Made by a program: the position numbers and the translations under genes. This document shows positions 34,542 through 43,010 of a stretch of DNA of 64,000 nucleotides, in pieces. The notes beneath the pieces were generated by a model. That model worked only from the letters and a program-made list of their open reading frames with translations. It was not told where the DNA came from and ran no database searches. The stretch is from assembly GCF_017589465.1 (NCBI RefSeq), contig NZ_JAELYA010000003.1, positions 372,001-436,000 of the forward strand, written 5' to 3'. The stretch comes from Pseudomonas schmalbachii. Lineage in GTDB: Bacteria; Pseudomonadota; Gammaproteobacteria; Pseudomonadales; Pseudomonadaceae. How positions within the stretch are numbered: the first letter of the stretch is position 1; each line of letters opens with the position of its first letter.

Positions 34542-34614
34542 AGTGGGAAACCTCTAACGAGCCTGCTCGATGTCTGCCTGCACTTCTTGCTCATGCAGCG
34601 TTAAAGCAGGCTCC

Positions 34615-34649
34615 AAAACGGGGCCGCCGCGCCAGCGGGCGCGGCGGCC
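34615..34649 (-). terminator. Strong hairpin, possible attenuator
   Basis: A 12-bp stem (GGCCGCCGCGCC with GGCGCGGCGGCC) around AGCG, followed on the minus strand by CCGTTTT. It lies between the DUF1329 stop and the Ycf48-like gene, so it may reduce rather than stop transcription into the transporter genes. Confidence 0.55.
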
Positions 34650-34662
34650 ATGCAAGGCAGGA

Positions 34663-36021
34663 TCAGCGGATGCCCGCGCCGGCCAGCGACTCGGAAGACC
34701 ACTGCGCCTTGGACAGCGCGTCGATGTAGTGGATGCCGCCGTACGGGCCGACGATGCCGTTGATGTTGTAGGAGTTGCCTACCAGGTCGTAGATCATGAA
34801 CGGCGTGGAGTCCGGCACCTGCTTGTCATAGCTCTGGCTGAGGAAGGCGAACGAGCCGCGATACAGCTGGCCGCGTGCGTCGTACTGGTCGGAAGCCAGA
34901 GCGATCCAGCTGTCCTCGTCCAGGTAGAAGCGACGCTTGGCGTAGATGTGGCGCGCGCCCGACTTCAGGTTGCCCTCGACCACCCACACGCGGTGCTTCT
35001 CCCAGCGCACGTAGTCAGGCGCCAGGTGCTTCGCCGTGGTCACCGTCTTCGGGTCCTTGGCGTAGGTCAGCTTGTAGGTGTTGTAGGGCACGATCATTTC
35101 CTGCTTGCCCACCAGCTTCCAGTCGTAGCGGTCCAGCGCACCATTGAAGACGAATACGTCGTCATAGGTGCCGGCGCCGGCGGTGCCCGGGTTCGGCGTG
35201 TCGTAGGCCAGGCTCGGCGCCAGCTTCACGCGGCGCTGACCAGGCAGGTATTGCCAGGCCTTGCGCGGTACTTCCACGGCGTTGGCGGCGTCCTTCAGCA
35301 TGATCGCCTCACCGGCGCGGCGAGCCGGACCCGAGTAGTACAGCTTCATCTGGTAATACACGTCGGTATTGCTGATGGGCTTGTTCAGGTCTTCGTAGAT
35401 CGGGTAGTTGATGAACGCCAGGCCGGTGGTGGCCAGGGTCGGCACGCCCGCAGAGTCGACGTTCCAGGAGTCGTACTTGGCGTTGATGGTCACGCCCTGG
35501 TAGCGCAGCAGGTGGTTCCACATCGCCTCGGCGCCGGTCTGCGGGATCGGGAACGGCACGCCCGGCAGGACGTTCTGGATCGCCAGGCCGTTATTCTCCG
35601 ACTTGGCGCCGGTGGCGTTCTTCACGCTGTTGTCCAGCACGCCCTGCGGCATCGCCACGGTGCGGTGGGTCGGATAGACGTCGACACGGAAGGACGGGAA
35701 GCGCTTGGCCAGTTCCACGGTGGTGGCGCTGAGCAGGTTCTTGTACTGGTCGACGTTCTTGCCATCGATCACCAATACCGGCTTCTCGTTGGCGAAGGGA
35801 TCGGGACGCACGCTGTCGCCCGACTTGAAGCTGGCCGGCGGAGTGGTCAGGCCGCCGCTGTAGGCGGGAATGGAGCCGTCGGCATTGCCGGCCTTGTCGG
35901 CGCCGATCGGGGTCAGGCTGGTGCCCAGCTTGGCCGCTTCGGCGGAGGACACGGCAGCTTGGGCGGTACCGGCGAATGCGACCACAAGGGAAGCCGCCAA
36001 CAGAGTGGGTACGAATTTCAT
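34663..36021 (-). CDS. DUF1329 exported protein (copy 3)
   Basis: The 452-residue precursor has a signal peptide ending AQAA near residue 23, then AVSSAEAAKLG and the family blocks LTPIGADKAGNADGSIPAYS, QRRVKLAPSLAYDTP, WKLVGKQEMIVPYNTY and VVEGNLKSGARHIYAKRRF. It is more distant from copies 1 and 2 than they are from each other. It follows the second DUF1302 gene by 39 bp, so the DUF1302/DUF1329 pair exists twice in the window, once with catabolic enzymes and once with an exporter. Confidence 0.9.
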   Translation of the reverse strand: MKFVPTLLAASLVVAFAGTAQAAVSSAEAAKLGTSLTPIGADKAGNADGSIPAYSGGLTTPPASFKSGDSVRPDPFANEKPVLVIDGKNVDQYKNLLSATTVELAKRFPSFRVDVYPTHRTVAMPQGVLDNSVKNATGAKSENNGLAIQNVLPGVPFPIPQTGAEAMWNHLLRYQGVTINAKYDSWNVDSAGVPTLATTGLAFINYPIYEDLNKPISNTDVYYQMKLYYSGPARRAGEAIMLKDAANAVEVPRKAWQYLPGQRRVKLAPSLAYDTPNPGTAGAGTYDDVFVFNGALDRYDWKLVGKQEMIVPYNTYKLTYAKDPKTVTTAKHLAPDYVRWEKHRVWVVEGNLKSGARHIYAKRRFYLDEDSWIALASDQYDARGQLYRGSFAFLSQSYDKQVPDSTPFMIYDLVGNSYNINGIVGPYGGIHYIDALSKAQWSSESLAGAGIR

Positions 36022-36060
36022 CTCGTAAGTCTCCTGCCTGTTATCCAGGCGATGCGGAAA

Positions 36061-37980
36061 TCAGAAGGTGGTCTTGAAGGTCAGGTACATCGCGCCACGG
36101 TCTTCCGTGGTTGCACCGCCGGCGGAGAAGGAGGAGTAGCCCCCCGCGTAGCAGGTGTAGCGCTGCGTGGCATCCAGTGCGTTGGGTGTGGAGCCGTCGG
36201 TGGCGCCGTTGGAGCACTTGGCGGAATCACCGAAGGAGTCGACGTACTTCAGGTCCACGAAGTACTGGTTGTAGATGGCGGCGCCGACACCGACCGAGTA
36301 GTTGCCGGTGTCTTCCGCACCGCCACCCTGTACCGGCGATACGCCGTCCAGGCCGACGTTGATCGACATCGGCGCGGTGAGGTCGACACCCGGGAAGACC
36401 TGGAACCAGGTCGGGGTGAAGTTGACCGCGATACCCCAGTTGTCACGGGTCGGCTTGTCGATGCCCTGGTAGGTGCTCTTGCCCTTGTAGAGCGCCTCGT
36501 TCCTGTTATCGAGCTCCAGCAGGTTGCTGTAGTACAGCTCGCCGAGCAGCGAGGCCGAGTCGAACAGCGGCGTGTCGCCGATGCTCACCAGGCCGTTGAT
36601 GGTCCAGTGCAGGGTGTCGCCGGTGGCGCCGAAGCTGTCACCGTCGCCAGGCATCTCGGCGACCGTGCCGGTGGCCGGGCTGCGCGCCGGCAGGGCCAGG
36701 CCGGGAATGCCGGTGGCGAGCGCCGGGCTGACCAGCATCGGAATGCTCGACAGCGGCATGCCGTGGCGGATGTTCAGGTCGCTGCCGACGCTGACGCCGC
36801 CAACATCCTTGGACAGGCTGATGCCGTAGATATCGATGTCGTCGACATAACCGAAGCCGTAGGAGGTGCTGGCGATGGAGTTGCGCAGCGCACCTACGCC
36901 TGCCGCACCGGCCAGGCCATTGGTGGTCAGGCCACGGCCGTCGATCACAGCCTGCGGCAGGATTTCCGAGGTCTTGCGGTAGTAGACGCCGAGGGTGCCG
37001 TTCAGCCACTCGGGCGACCACTTGGCCATGATGCCCCAGTCGCCCTGGTCGTCCGGCTCGAAGTCGTGGCCGTGGCGGACGTTGGTCAGCGTGCCGTTCG
37101 GACCCGCCAGGCCCGGACCGCCGGTGTGGCCGAGAAGGAGGGACTGGGAGCCGAAGCCGACCAGGTCCGAGCTGCCGTAGTAGGTGCCGGCCTCAGGCAG
37201 GCGCGCGGCGTCCCACTTGAAGAAGTACTGCGCGGCGATGGACAGCTCCGGGGTGACGGTGAAGGTCGTGGAAATCTGCTCGCGCGGTACGAACAGCTCC
37301 TTCGCCTCGGTGCCCGGGGAAGCGGCGAGCTTGGCGAGGTCCAGTCCCGACTGGCCATAGCTGATCGAGTGCACCGGGTTGAGGAGGGTCTCGCCCCAGA
37401 ACACGTTGTGCTGGCCAACCTTGACGTTGATCTGCGACTCCTCGCCGATCTCGGTGCCCCAGAAGGCGAAGGCATCGAGGATCTCGCCGGACGGGCCGGC
37501 GTAGTAGCGCTGGGCGTAGTTGCTCAGGTGCGGGCTGCCGAAGCCCGGGTTGGTCGTGCTGGGCAGGCCGATGATTCCCGAGGAGCCTTCGTTGCCGTTG
37601 ACGAACGGGTTGGAGCTGGAACCGGTGTTCTCGTAGGCCCGGTCGTACCACGCGGCGGTACTGATGCGCACGCCCTTGTTGCCGCCGTGGACCATGTCCA
37701 GTTCGGTGAGCAGGTCGATGCGGTTGGTGATGTTGGTGCCCGACTTGCGGAAGTTGTAGTCGCCGTCGTTGTTGTTCGGCGTCCCCAACATGCGCTTGTC
37801 GGCGCTTTCGGTACGCACGCCGTAGTTGTACTTGATGGTGTTGTCGAAGCGCACCGCCCAGTCGGGGTTGCCGGTGTTGACTTCGAAGGCGTGCGCGCCC
37901 GGGGCGCCAATGGCCGCCAGGATGGCCGAGGCCAGCAGGCAGCGATGCAGGTTCCGGGGATTCTTGCTTTGCTGTGTCAT
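36061..37980 (-). CDS. DUF1302 outer-membrane-type protein (copy 2)
   Basis: The 639-residue precursor has a signal peptide ending near residue 31 (GAPGAHA), followed by FEVNTGNPDWAVRFDNTIKY. The rest is Gly/Asn/aromatic-rich with porin-like strands and a C-terminal MYLTFKTTF that fits a beta-barrel end. Blocks ILDAFAFWGTEIG and VKVGQHNVFWGETLL correspond to the FLDAF and VSWGES regions of copy 1. It probably forms an outer-membrane pore or receptor for a hydrophobic substrate. The hydrolase gene lies 73 bp upstream, possibly in the same transcript. Confidence 0.88.
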   Translation of the reverse strand: MTQQSKNPRNLHRCLLASAILAAIGAPGAHAFEVNTGNPDWAVRFDNTIKYNYGVRTESADKRMLGTPNNNDGDYNFRKSGTNITNRIDLLTELDMVHGGNKGVRISTAAWYDRAYENTGSSSNPFVNGNEGSSGIIGLPSTTNPGFGSPHLSNYAQRYYAGPSGEILDAFAFWGTEIGEESQINVKVGQHNVFWGETLLNPVHSISYGQSGLDLAKLAASPGTEAKELFVPREQISTTFTVTPELSIAAQYFFKWDAARLPEAGTYYGSSDLVGFGSQSLLLGHTGGPGLAGPNGTLTNVRHGHDFEPDDQGDWGIMAKWSPEWLNGTLGVYYRKTSEILPQAVIDGRGLTTNGLAGAAGVGALRNSIASTSYGFGYVDDIDIYGISLSKDVGGVSVGSDLNIRHGMPLSSIPMLVSPALATGIPGLALPARSPATGTVAEMPGDGDSFGATGDTLHWTINGLVSIGDTPLFDSASLLGELYYSNLLELDNRNEALYKGKSTYQGIDKPTRDNWGIAVNFTPTWFQVFPGVDLTAPMSINVGLDGVSPVQGGGAEDTGNYSVGVGAAIYNQYFVDLKYVDSFGDSAKCSNGATDGSTPNALDATQRYTCYAGGYSSFSAGGATTEDRGAMYLTFKTTF

Positions 37981-38053
37981 GCGTTGGTTCCGCTTTTTTG
38001 TTGTTGTGGGTTACCGCAAAGGGGTCACGGCTGGTGGAGAAAGTCGCTGCGGA

Positions 38054-38626
38054 TCAGCGATCGAGCATGCGGATGAACTCATCCGCATCCGGCCAGTCGC
38101 CGTAGCCGGCGGCTGGATTGAGGTGGCCGACTTCGCCCAGCTCGACCAGCGTGCCCTCCCAGTCCTCGGCCAGGCGGCGCACCGCGTCGAGGCTGGCGAG
38201 GTGATCGTTGGCGCTGGCGGCGACCAGGCTGGGGAACGGCAGCGGCTGGCGCGGCAGCGGCGACCAGCCGTGTTCGCGCAGGGCTTCGGGTGTCGGGTAG
38301 TTGGCCGGCCAGGTGGCGTCGAGATCCGGCGGGGTCGCCAGCAGCGCGCCCTTGATCGGCCGGCTGTAGCGTGCCGCCCAGTGCGCGACCATCAGTACGC
38401 CGGCGCTGTGGGCGACCAGGATCACCGGACCGTCGATCTGCTCCAGTTCGCGCTGGATGGCTTCGACGCGGGCGTCCAGACTGAGTTTGTTGTCTTCCAG
38501 CGGCGGTACGCTGCGAACCTTCAGCAGGCGTGCGGCGAGCAGGGTCTGCCAGTGCTCCGGCACGTGGTCGCGCAGACCGGGGACGATGAGGATGGTGCTG
38601 TTGTCATTATCGTTATGGGTGTTCAC
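38054..38626 (-). CDS. RBBP9/YdeN-type alpha/beta hydrolase
   Basis: This 190-residue protein begins with GTG at 38626 and has TILIVPGLRDHVPEHWQ at the N-terminus, nucleophile Ser in VAHSAGVLM, Asp in ASANDHLAS and His in GEVGHLNPAAGYGDWP. These place it in the small serine-hydrolase family of RBBP9/YdeN. It is cytoplasmic. As probable first gene before DUF1302 copy 2 it may hydrolyse an ester of the compound handled by that operon; this is inference. Confidence 0.88.
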   Translation of the reverse strand: MNTHNDNDNSTILIVPGLRDHVPEHWQTLLAARLLKVRSVPPLEDNKLSLDARVEAIQRELEQIDGPVILVAHSAGVLMVAHWAARYSRPIKGALLATPPDLDATWPANYPTPEALREHGWSPLPRQPLPFPSLVAASANDHLASLDAVRRLAEDWEGTLVELGEVGHLNPAAGYGDWPDADEFIRMLDR

Positions 38627-38931
38627 GTCGTTTACCTATGCGCAAGCGAGGTTCTCGGCTCGATGGGGACACAGTAAGGACGTGGGGATGCGGACGCTTC
38701 GCAATGGGCGTCAGTGTCTTCGCATTTGATGACACGGGTGTAGGACTACACACGGCGTTATGGCTGGAACGCCCGCCAGGACTGGGCTGCAGCCGAAGTC
38801 AGGTTTTCGGTCTGTCATCCATGGTCTTGTCAGAACGTAGGAATCATGGAAGATTCTCTTGCCTTTTCATGACAATAACGCCGGACCGGGTTGCCCCGTT
38901 ACCGGCCATGCAATCTCTCCGGAGCCTGGAA
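38627..38931. other. Divergent intergenic region with a GTGTAG...CTACAC palindrome
   Basis: About 305 bp separate the hydrolase and the AraC-type regulator. GTGTAG and CTACAC flank GA at 38738-38751, a possible operator. Two TGTCA-like motifs lie at 38815-38840. No gene is supported. Confidence 0.45.
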
Positions 38932-39948
38932 ATGACCACGACGATGGTGCGCGCAGCGGGTCTCACCAATTACCTGGAAGTGGCCCGCCACCTGGGTCTG
39001 AGCCCACAGCAGCAATTGCGCGACGCCGGCCTCAGCCTGTCGATCCTCGACAACCCCGAGCAACGCATCCCCACCTCCGCCGCCGTGACCCTGCTGGAGA
39101 ACTCGGCGCGCGCCAGCAACTGCCAGAACTTCGGCCTGCGCATGGCCGAATCGCGCCAGCTCTCCGACTTCGGCGCCATCAGCCTGCTGCTCACCCACCA
39201 GGCAACCCTGCGCGACGCGCTCGACACCATCGCCCGCTACCGCCACCTGATCAACGAGTCCCTGGCGATCTACGTCGAGGAACACGGCAAGCTGGTGATC
39301 ATGCGCGAGGAGATCCTCTCCGATCCGCCCGTGGCGATGCGCCAGGCGCTGGAACTGGCCATCGGCGTGCTGTTCCGCCTGTGCAGTGCGCTGCTGGGCG
39401 CGCACTGGCGACCGCTGAGCGTGAACTTCACCCACGACGCGCCGGAAGACCAGCGCGTGCATCGCCGGCTGTTCGGCTGCAAGCTGGAGTTCGGCAGCGA
39501 GTTCAACGGCATCGTCTGCCTGGCCGCCGACCTCGACAAACCCAACCCGCTGGCCGACCCGGCCATGGCCCGCCACGCGCAGCGCTTCGTCGAAACCCTG
39601 CCCGGTGCCAGCGAGCAGTCGACCCTCAACGAAGTGCGCAAGGCGATCTACCTGCTGCTGCCGATGGGCCGCGCCAGCATCGAACAGATCGCCCTGTCCC
39701 TCGGCCTCAACGTACGCACCCTGCAGCGCCGGCTGGAGGACAACGACGTGACCTTCTCCGACCTGATCAACGACGTGCGCCGCGAACTGGTGGTGCGCTA
39801 CATGGAGAACCCGCGCTACACCCTGGGCCAGGTGGCCGACCTGCTCGGCTACTCGGTGGCCAGCTCCTTCACCCGCTGGTTCGCCAGCCAGTTCGGCACG
39901 TCGCCCGCGGCATGGCGGAAGGAGCGGCAGGGGAAGCAGGAAAGGTGA
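38932..39948 (+). CDS. AraC-family transcriptional regulator
   Basis: This 338-residue regulator has an N-terminal ligand-binding domain of the arabinose-binding-like type (YLEVARHLGLSPQQQLRDAG, RIPTSAAVTLLE) and a C-terminal double helix-turn-helix (ASIEQIALSLGLNVRTLQRR, TLGQVADLLGYSVASSFTRW). ATG 38932 follows GGAGCCTGGAA. It resembles regulators such as OruR and other fatty or amino-acid responsive members. It is divergent from the hydrolase/DUF1302/DUF1329/Ycf48/RND genes, which it most likely controls. Confidence 0.92.
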   Translation: MTTTMVRAAGLTNYLEVARHLGLSPQQQLRDAGLSLSILDNPEQRIPTSAAVTLLENSARASNCQNFGLRMAESRQLSDFGAISLLLTHQATLRDALDTIARYRHLINESLAIYVEEHGKLVIMREEILSDPPVAMRQALELAIGVLFRLCSALLGAHWRPLSVNFTHDAPEDQRVHRRLFGCKLEFGSEFNGIVCLAADLDKPNPLADPAMARHAQRFVETLPGASEQSTLNEVRKAIYLLLPMGRASIEQIALSLGLNVRTLQRRLEDNDVTFSDLINDVRRELVVRYMENPRYTLGQVADLLGYSVASSFTRWFASQFGTSPAAWRKERQGKQER

Positions 39949-39969
39949 CGCAGGACTTGGCGTAAAACC

Positions 39970-40022
39970 GTAGGGCGGGTGCAACCCGCCGCCTTCTGCA
40001 TGGCGGGTTGCACCCGCCCTAC
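39970..40022. repeat. Family-B palindrome
   Basis: GTAGGGCGGGTGCAACCCGCC pairs with GGCGGGTTGCACCCGCCCTAC between the convergent AraC-type gene and the exported-protein gene. Confidence 0.75.
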
Positions 40023-40048
40023 GCAACCTACGGAAACGCTGCGGCGGT

Positions 40049-40780
40049 TCATTCCCCCGCCAGCTCATCCAGATCGCTGATCGCCCGTCCAAGATAGAAA
40101 CCCGCGCCGCCACCCGCATGGCCCTTGCTGCCCTGCAACTGCCCGCGAACGAAGCGATAGGTGCCGCTGATCTTCTCAAGCTCCGCCGCATGCTGCGGGT
40201 AGCTCGCCTGCAGTTGCGCGAATCGCTCTCCAACCGCAACGTCCAGTGCCTGCAGTTCGGAACTGCTCAGGGCGAATGCCTGCTTGTCGGGCAGCGGATA
40301 GCCGCGCAGTTCGTAATCCTGCAGTAGGGTGGCCAGTGCCAGGCTCTGCGCAGCGAACGCCGCCGACTGCGGACTGGCCCCGATGCCGGCGGCCGCTTCG
40401 CTGGACGCCTGTTGCAACAGGCTCCCCTGCTCCAGCAGTTGGCGCACCAGGGGAGGATACTTCCCGGCCTGCTCGCGTGACATGCCGTCGAGGGTGTTGA
40501 ACAGGCGGCGCATCGCCTGCAGCGGGTTGGCCAGTGCAGCCGGGCGGCCCTGCTGCTGCACCAGCGTGTCGAGCATGTTGAGCTGGTGGAACACCGTGGT
40601 CAGGCCGTTCGGGTCCGGCTCGCGCTCCCCGGGATTGAAGTAGGCCATGGCGGCGGCGCAAAGCAGCCGGCTGCGGCTGGCGATTTCATTCAGTTGCCTG
40701 GCGCTTTCGCCACTCCCCCAGGCTGGCAGGCAGACAACGCAGGACAGCAGGCAAGCAAGCAGCAGAGTCGGTCGCATCAT
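40049..40780 (-). CDS. Exported helical protein of unknown function
   Basis: The 243-residue precursor has a signal peptide (MMRPTLLLACLLSCVVCLPAWG). The mature part is almost wholly alpha-helical, rich in Gln, Leu and Ala, with SRSRLLCAAAMAYFNPGE near residues 35-52 and a C-terminal KISGTYRFVRGQLQG. The spacing of hydrophobic residues is compatible with a four-helix bundle, as in sensor domains, but no membrane anchor follows. I do not recognise the family. It stands alone, convergent with the AraC-type gene. Confidence 0.75.
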   Translation of the reverse strand: MMRPTLLLACLLSCVVCLPAWGSGESARQLNEIASRSRLLCAAAMAYFNPGEREPDPNGLTTVFHQLNMLDTLVQQQGRPAALANPLQAMRRLFNTLDGMSREQAGKYPPLVRQLLEQGSLLQQASSEAAAGIGASPQSAAFAAQSLALATLLQDYELRGYPLPDKQAFALSSSELQALDVAVGERFAQLQASYPQHAAELEKISGTYRFVRGQLQGSKGHAGGGAGFYLGRAISDLDELAGE

Positions 40781-40916
40781 TCATGTTTCCTTCTTGTTGT
40801 TATTTTTCATGGCTCCCACGCCCCCGCGTGAGTACGTTCGGGAATCTATCGATTGTCGCGGCGCGGATACCCCCCGCCTTTTCGGTGGGCGTACCCTCCT
40901 GCCCTGGACTCCGGAT

Positions 40917-40952
40917 AAAAAAACGCCGCGCAGAAGTGCCCTTTGCGCGGCG
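40917..40952 (-). terminator. Rho-independent terminator of the seven-gene operon
   Basis: On the minus strand CGCCGCGCA and TGCGCGGCG pair around an 11-base loop and are followed by seven T. It is 45 bp beyond the yeiH-like stop codon and marks the operon end. Confidence 0.85.
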
Positions 40953-40997
40953 GAAGGCCCTTGGTTAACAGGGCGTCGATGACCAGCACGAGGTCGC

Positions 40998-42008
40998 TTA
41001 AGGCTTCCAGTGCAGCATCAGCAACACCAGTCCTGCGAGGAAGGCCGTCTCCCCCACCATCAACAGGATCGGCTTGATGCCCACGGTTGCCAGCGCCTTG
41101 AGCTGGGTTTTCATGCCCAGTGCACTGATGGCGATCACCAGGCACCAGCGCGACAGGCTGTTGCCCGCCTCCTGGATCTGCTCCGGTACGTAGCCGGTGC
41201 TGTTGATCGCGGCGAGTATCACGAAGCCCACGGCGAACCACGGCAGCAGCGGCGGCCGCTTGCTGCCCGGCTCGACGCCACGGGCGCGGGTGATCATCGC
41301 CGCGCAGAGGATCACCGGCAGCAGCATCGCCACGCGCATCAGCTTGACCACGGTGGCGCTGTCGCCGGTCTCGTGGGACATGCCGTAGCCGGCGCCGACC
41401 ACCTGGGCGACATCGTGGATGGTGCCGCCGAGGAATATCCCGGCATTCAGCGGCGAGAGGCCGAATGCCTGGGCGATCATCGGGTAGAGGATCATCGCCA
41501 TCGTGGAGAGCGCGGACACACCGATCACGGTGAACAGCGTGGCCTTTTCCTTCTCCTTGTGACTGGGCAGCGCAGCGGCCAGCGCCAGTGCGGCGGAGGC
41601 GCCGCAGATCGCCGTGGCGCCGCCGGTGAGCAGGCCGAACAGGCTGTTGAAGCCCATCAGCCGCGCAGCGCCGATCGACACCAGGATGGTCACGGTGACC
41701 AGCACCACTACCATCACCACCGGCTGCCAGCCGAGGCTGGCGATCTGCTCCAGGGTGATGCGCATGCCGAGCAGCGCCACGCCGACACGCAGGATCTCGC
41801 GGGCGGTGAACTCGATGCCGGCCTTGCACACGCCGTCGACGGCGAGGAAGTTGATCGACATCCCCAGCAGCAGCGCGAACAGCATGACCGGCGCGCCGTA
41901 GTGTTCGGAAAGGAAGGAGGCCGCCGCGGCGACCATGGCGCTGACGATGATGCCAGGCATCAGGGTCCGGCTACGCGAACCCAGCATTGAAATGGCGGTA
42001 GCAGTCAT
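40998..42008 (-). CDS. YeiH-family (UPF0324) putative anion exporter
   Basis: This 336-residue inner-membrane protein with about ten hydrophobic segments carries the family blocks ALLLGMSINFLA, LLGMRITLEQIASLGW, TGGATAICGASAALALA and FLGGTIHDVAQVVGAGYGMS. Members are annotated as sulfate/sulfite-type exporters, often next to sulfur-catabolic genes, but evidence is thin. Its start overlaps the Rieske gene stop by four bases (ATGA). Together with a TauD-type enzyme it suggests that the operon releases a sulfur oxyanion that must leave the cell; this is inference. Confidence 0.88.
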   Translation of the reverse strand: MTATAISMLGSRSRTLMPGIIVSAMVAAAASFLSEHYGAPVMLFALLLGMSINFLAVDGVCKAGIEFTAREILRVGVALLGMRITLEQIASLGWQPVVMVVVLVTVTILVSIGAARLMGFNSLFGLLTGGATAICGASAALALAAALPSHKEKEKATLFTVIGVSALSTMAMILYPMIAQAFGLSPLNAGIFLGGTIHDVAQVVGAGYGMSHETGDSATVVKLMRVAMLLPVILCAAMITRARGVEPGSKRPPLLPWFAVGFVILAAINSTGYVPEQIQEAGNSLSRWCLVIAISALGMKTQLKALATVGIKPILLMVGETAFLAGLVLLMLHWKP

Positions 42009-42340
42009 GCCGACAACTCCTGGAGCCCTGTGTCAGGGAACTTGATGTAGAACTGGTCTTCCCGCGCCTCGATCTCATAGCGCTTCACGCCCAATCCCTT
42101 GCCATGCGCCATGCAGCCGCTGCTGATGTCGAAGCGCAGGCCATGCGCCGGGCACTGCAGCCAGCGGCCGTCCAGCTTGCCGCCGAACAGGGAGGCACCG
42201 GCATGCGGGCAACTGTTGTCGATGGCGTAGAAATGGCCGTCGAGATTGAACAGCACCACGCGGTATTGCTCATGCCAGAACAGGCTGCGACTGCCCGCTG
42301 CCGGCAGTTTTTCCGGCGGAATCAGTACCCAGCGGCTCAT
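42005..42340 (-). CDS. Rieske [2Fe-2S] ferredoxin-like protein
   Basis: The 111-residue protein is a single Rieske domain with cluster ligands C44-x-H46 (NSCPHAG) and C63-x2-H66 (QCPAHGLRF). This matches stand-alone Rieske ferredoxins such as those that feed oxygenases. It overlaps both the upstream FrnE-like gene and the downstream yeiH-like gene by four bases, so translation is coupled. No Rieske oxygenase alpha subunit is present in the window. It may donate electrons to a partner elsewhere or to an operon enzyme. Confidence 0.9.
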   Translation of the reverse strand: MSRWVLIPPEKLPAAGSRSLFWHEQYRVVLFNLDGHFYAIDNSCPHAGASLFGGKLDGRWLQCPAHGLRFDISSGCMAHGKGLGVKRYEIEAREDQFYIKFPDTGLQELSA

Positions 42341-43005
42341 GCCCGCTGCTCCATCGCTGCCTGGCGGTCTTCCACCGCGCCATGCAGGGCGGCCAGCAGC
42401 CAATCCACCGGCTGGGCGCCGACCTGCGCCAGCCGGCCATTGATCAGGAAGCCCGGCACGCCGAAGCTGGCGGACTCCGCGTGCAGTCCGAAATACGGCG
42501 CAGCATCATCGCGCAGCAGCGCCTTCAGCGGCTCCGGGTCGTAGCCGCAGGACTCCGCCAGGCTCAGCAGCACATCCTGCCGGCCGATGTTCACACCCAG
42601 CTGGAAATGCGCGGCGAACACGCGCTCCAGCAGGTTGTCCAGTTGCCCGGTGGAGCCCTTGTCCATGGCACCGGCCAGCAGCCGGTGCGCGTTGGCGGTG
42701 TTGGGCATCACCTCGATGCGGTCCAGGGCGAGGTCCATGCCGGCCAGCCTGGCGGCAGCCAGCACCTGGGCCTGGCGTGCGCGCACGGCGCTTTCGCTGC
42801 CCAGGCGCTGGACATAGAACTCCTTGAACGGGACACCTTCGCTGGGCAGATGCGACAGCAGTTGCGCACCCCGCCAGCGCACCTGTACGGATACGTCGGG
42901 GCGGGCTGCCGCGAACTGCCACAGCGCGTTGTCGAGATTGCGCTTGCCGATCAGGCACCAGGGGCAGATGAAGTCGAAGGTCATTTCGACCAGTAGAGCG
43001 CTCAC
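42337..43005 (-). CDS. FrnE-like DsbA-family oxidoreductase
   Basis: This 222-residue cytoplasmic thioredoxin-fold protein with a helical insert has its redox motif C14-P-W-C17 (FDFICPWCLIGKR) and the cis-Pro block FGVPGFLINGR. It belongs to the FrnE/2-hydroxychromene-2-carboxylate isomerase/glutathione S-transferase kappa group. Because both cysteines are present, dithiol chemistry is more likely than glutathione-dependent isomerisation. The start is 5 bp from the MFS stop. Its job in this operon is not evident. Confidence 0.88.
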   Translation of the reverse strand: MSALLVEMTFDFICPWCLIGKRNLDNALWQFAAARPDVSVQVRWRGAQLLSHLPSEGVPFKEFYVQRLGSESAVRARQAQVLAAARLAGMDLALDRIEVMPNTANAHRLLAGAMDKGSTGQLDNLLERVFAAHFQLGVNIGRQDVLLSLAESCGYDPEPLKALLRDDAAPYFGLHAESASFGVPGFLINGRLAQVGAQPVDWLLAALHGAVEDRQAAMEQRA

Positions 43006-43010
43006 GTCTG

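Noticed and set aside
31518-38076. Two frames over 1000 codons opposite the RND, Ycf48-like, DUF1329 and DUF1302 genes
   Set aside because: Their composition (His, Gln, Gly, Val, Arg) is that of reverse-complemented high-GC genes, and they run through several unrelated genes and their gaps.
81-38626. Full steroid or bile-acid degradation cluster
   Set aside because: No ketosteroid dehydrogenase, hydroxylase or meta-cleavage genes are present; only side-chain-type beta-oxidation functions are seen.
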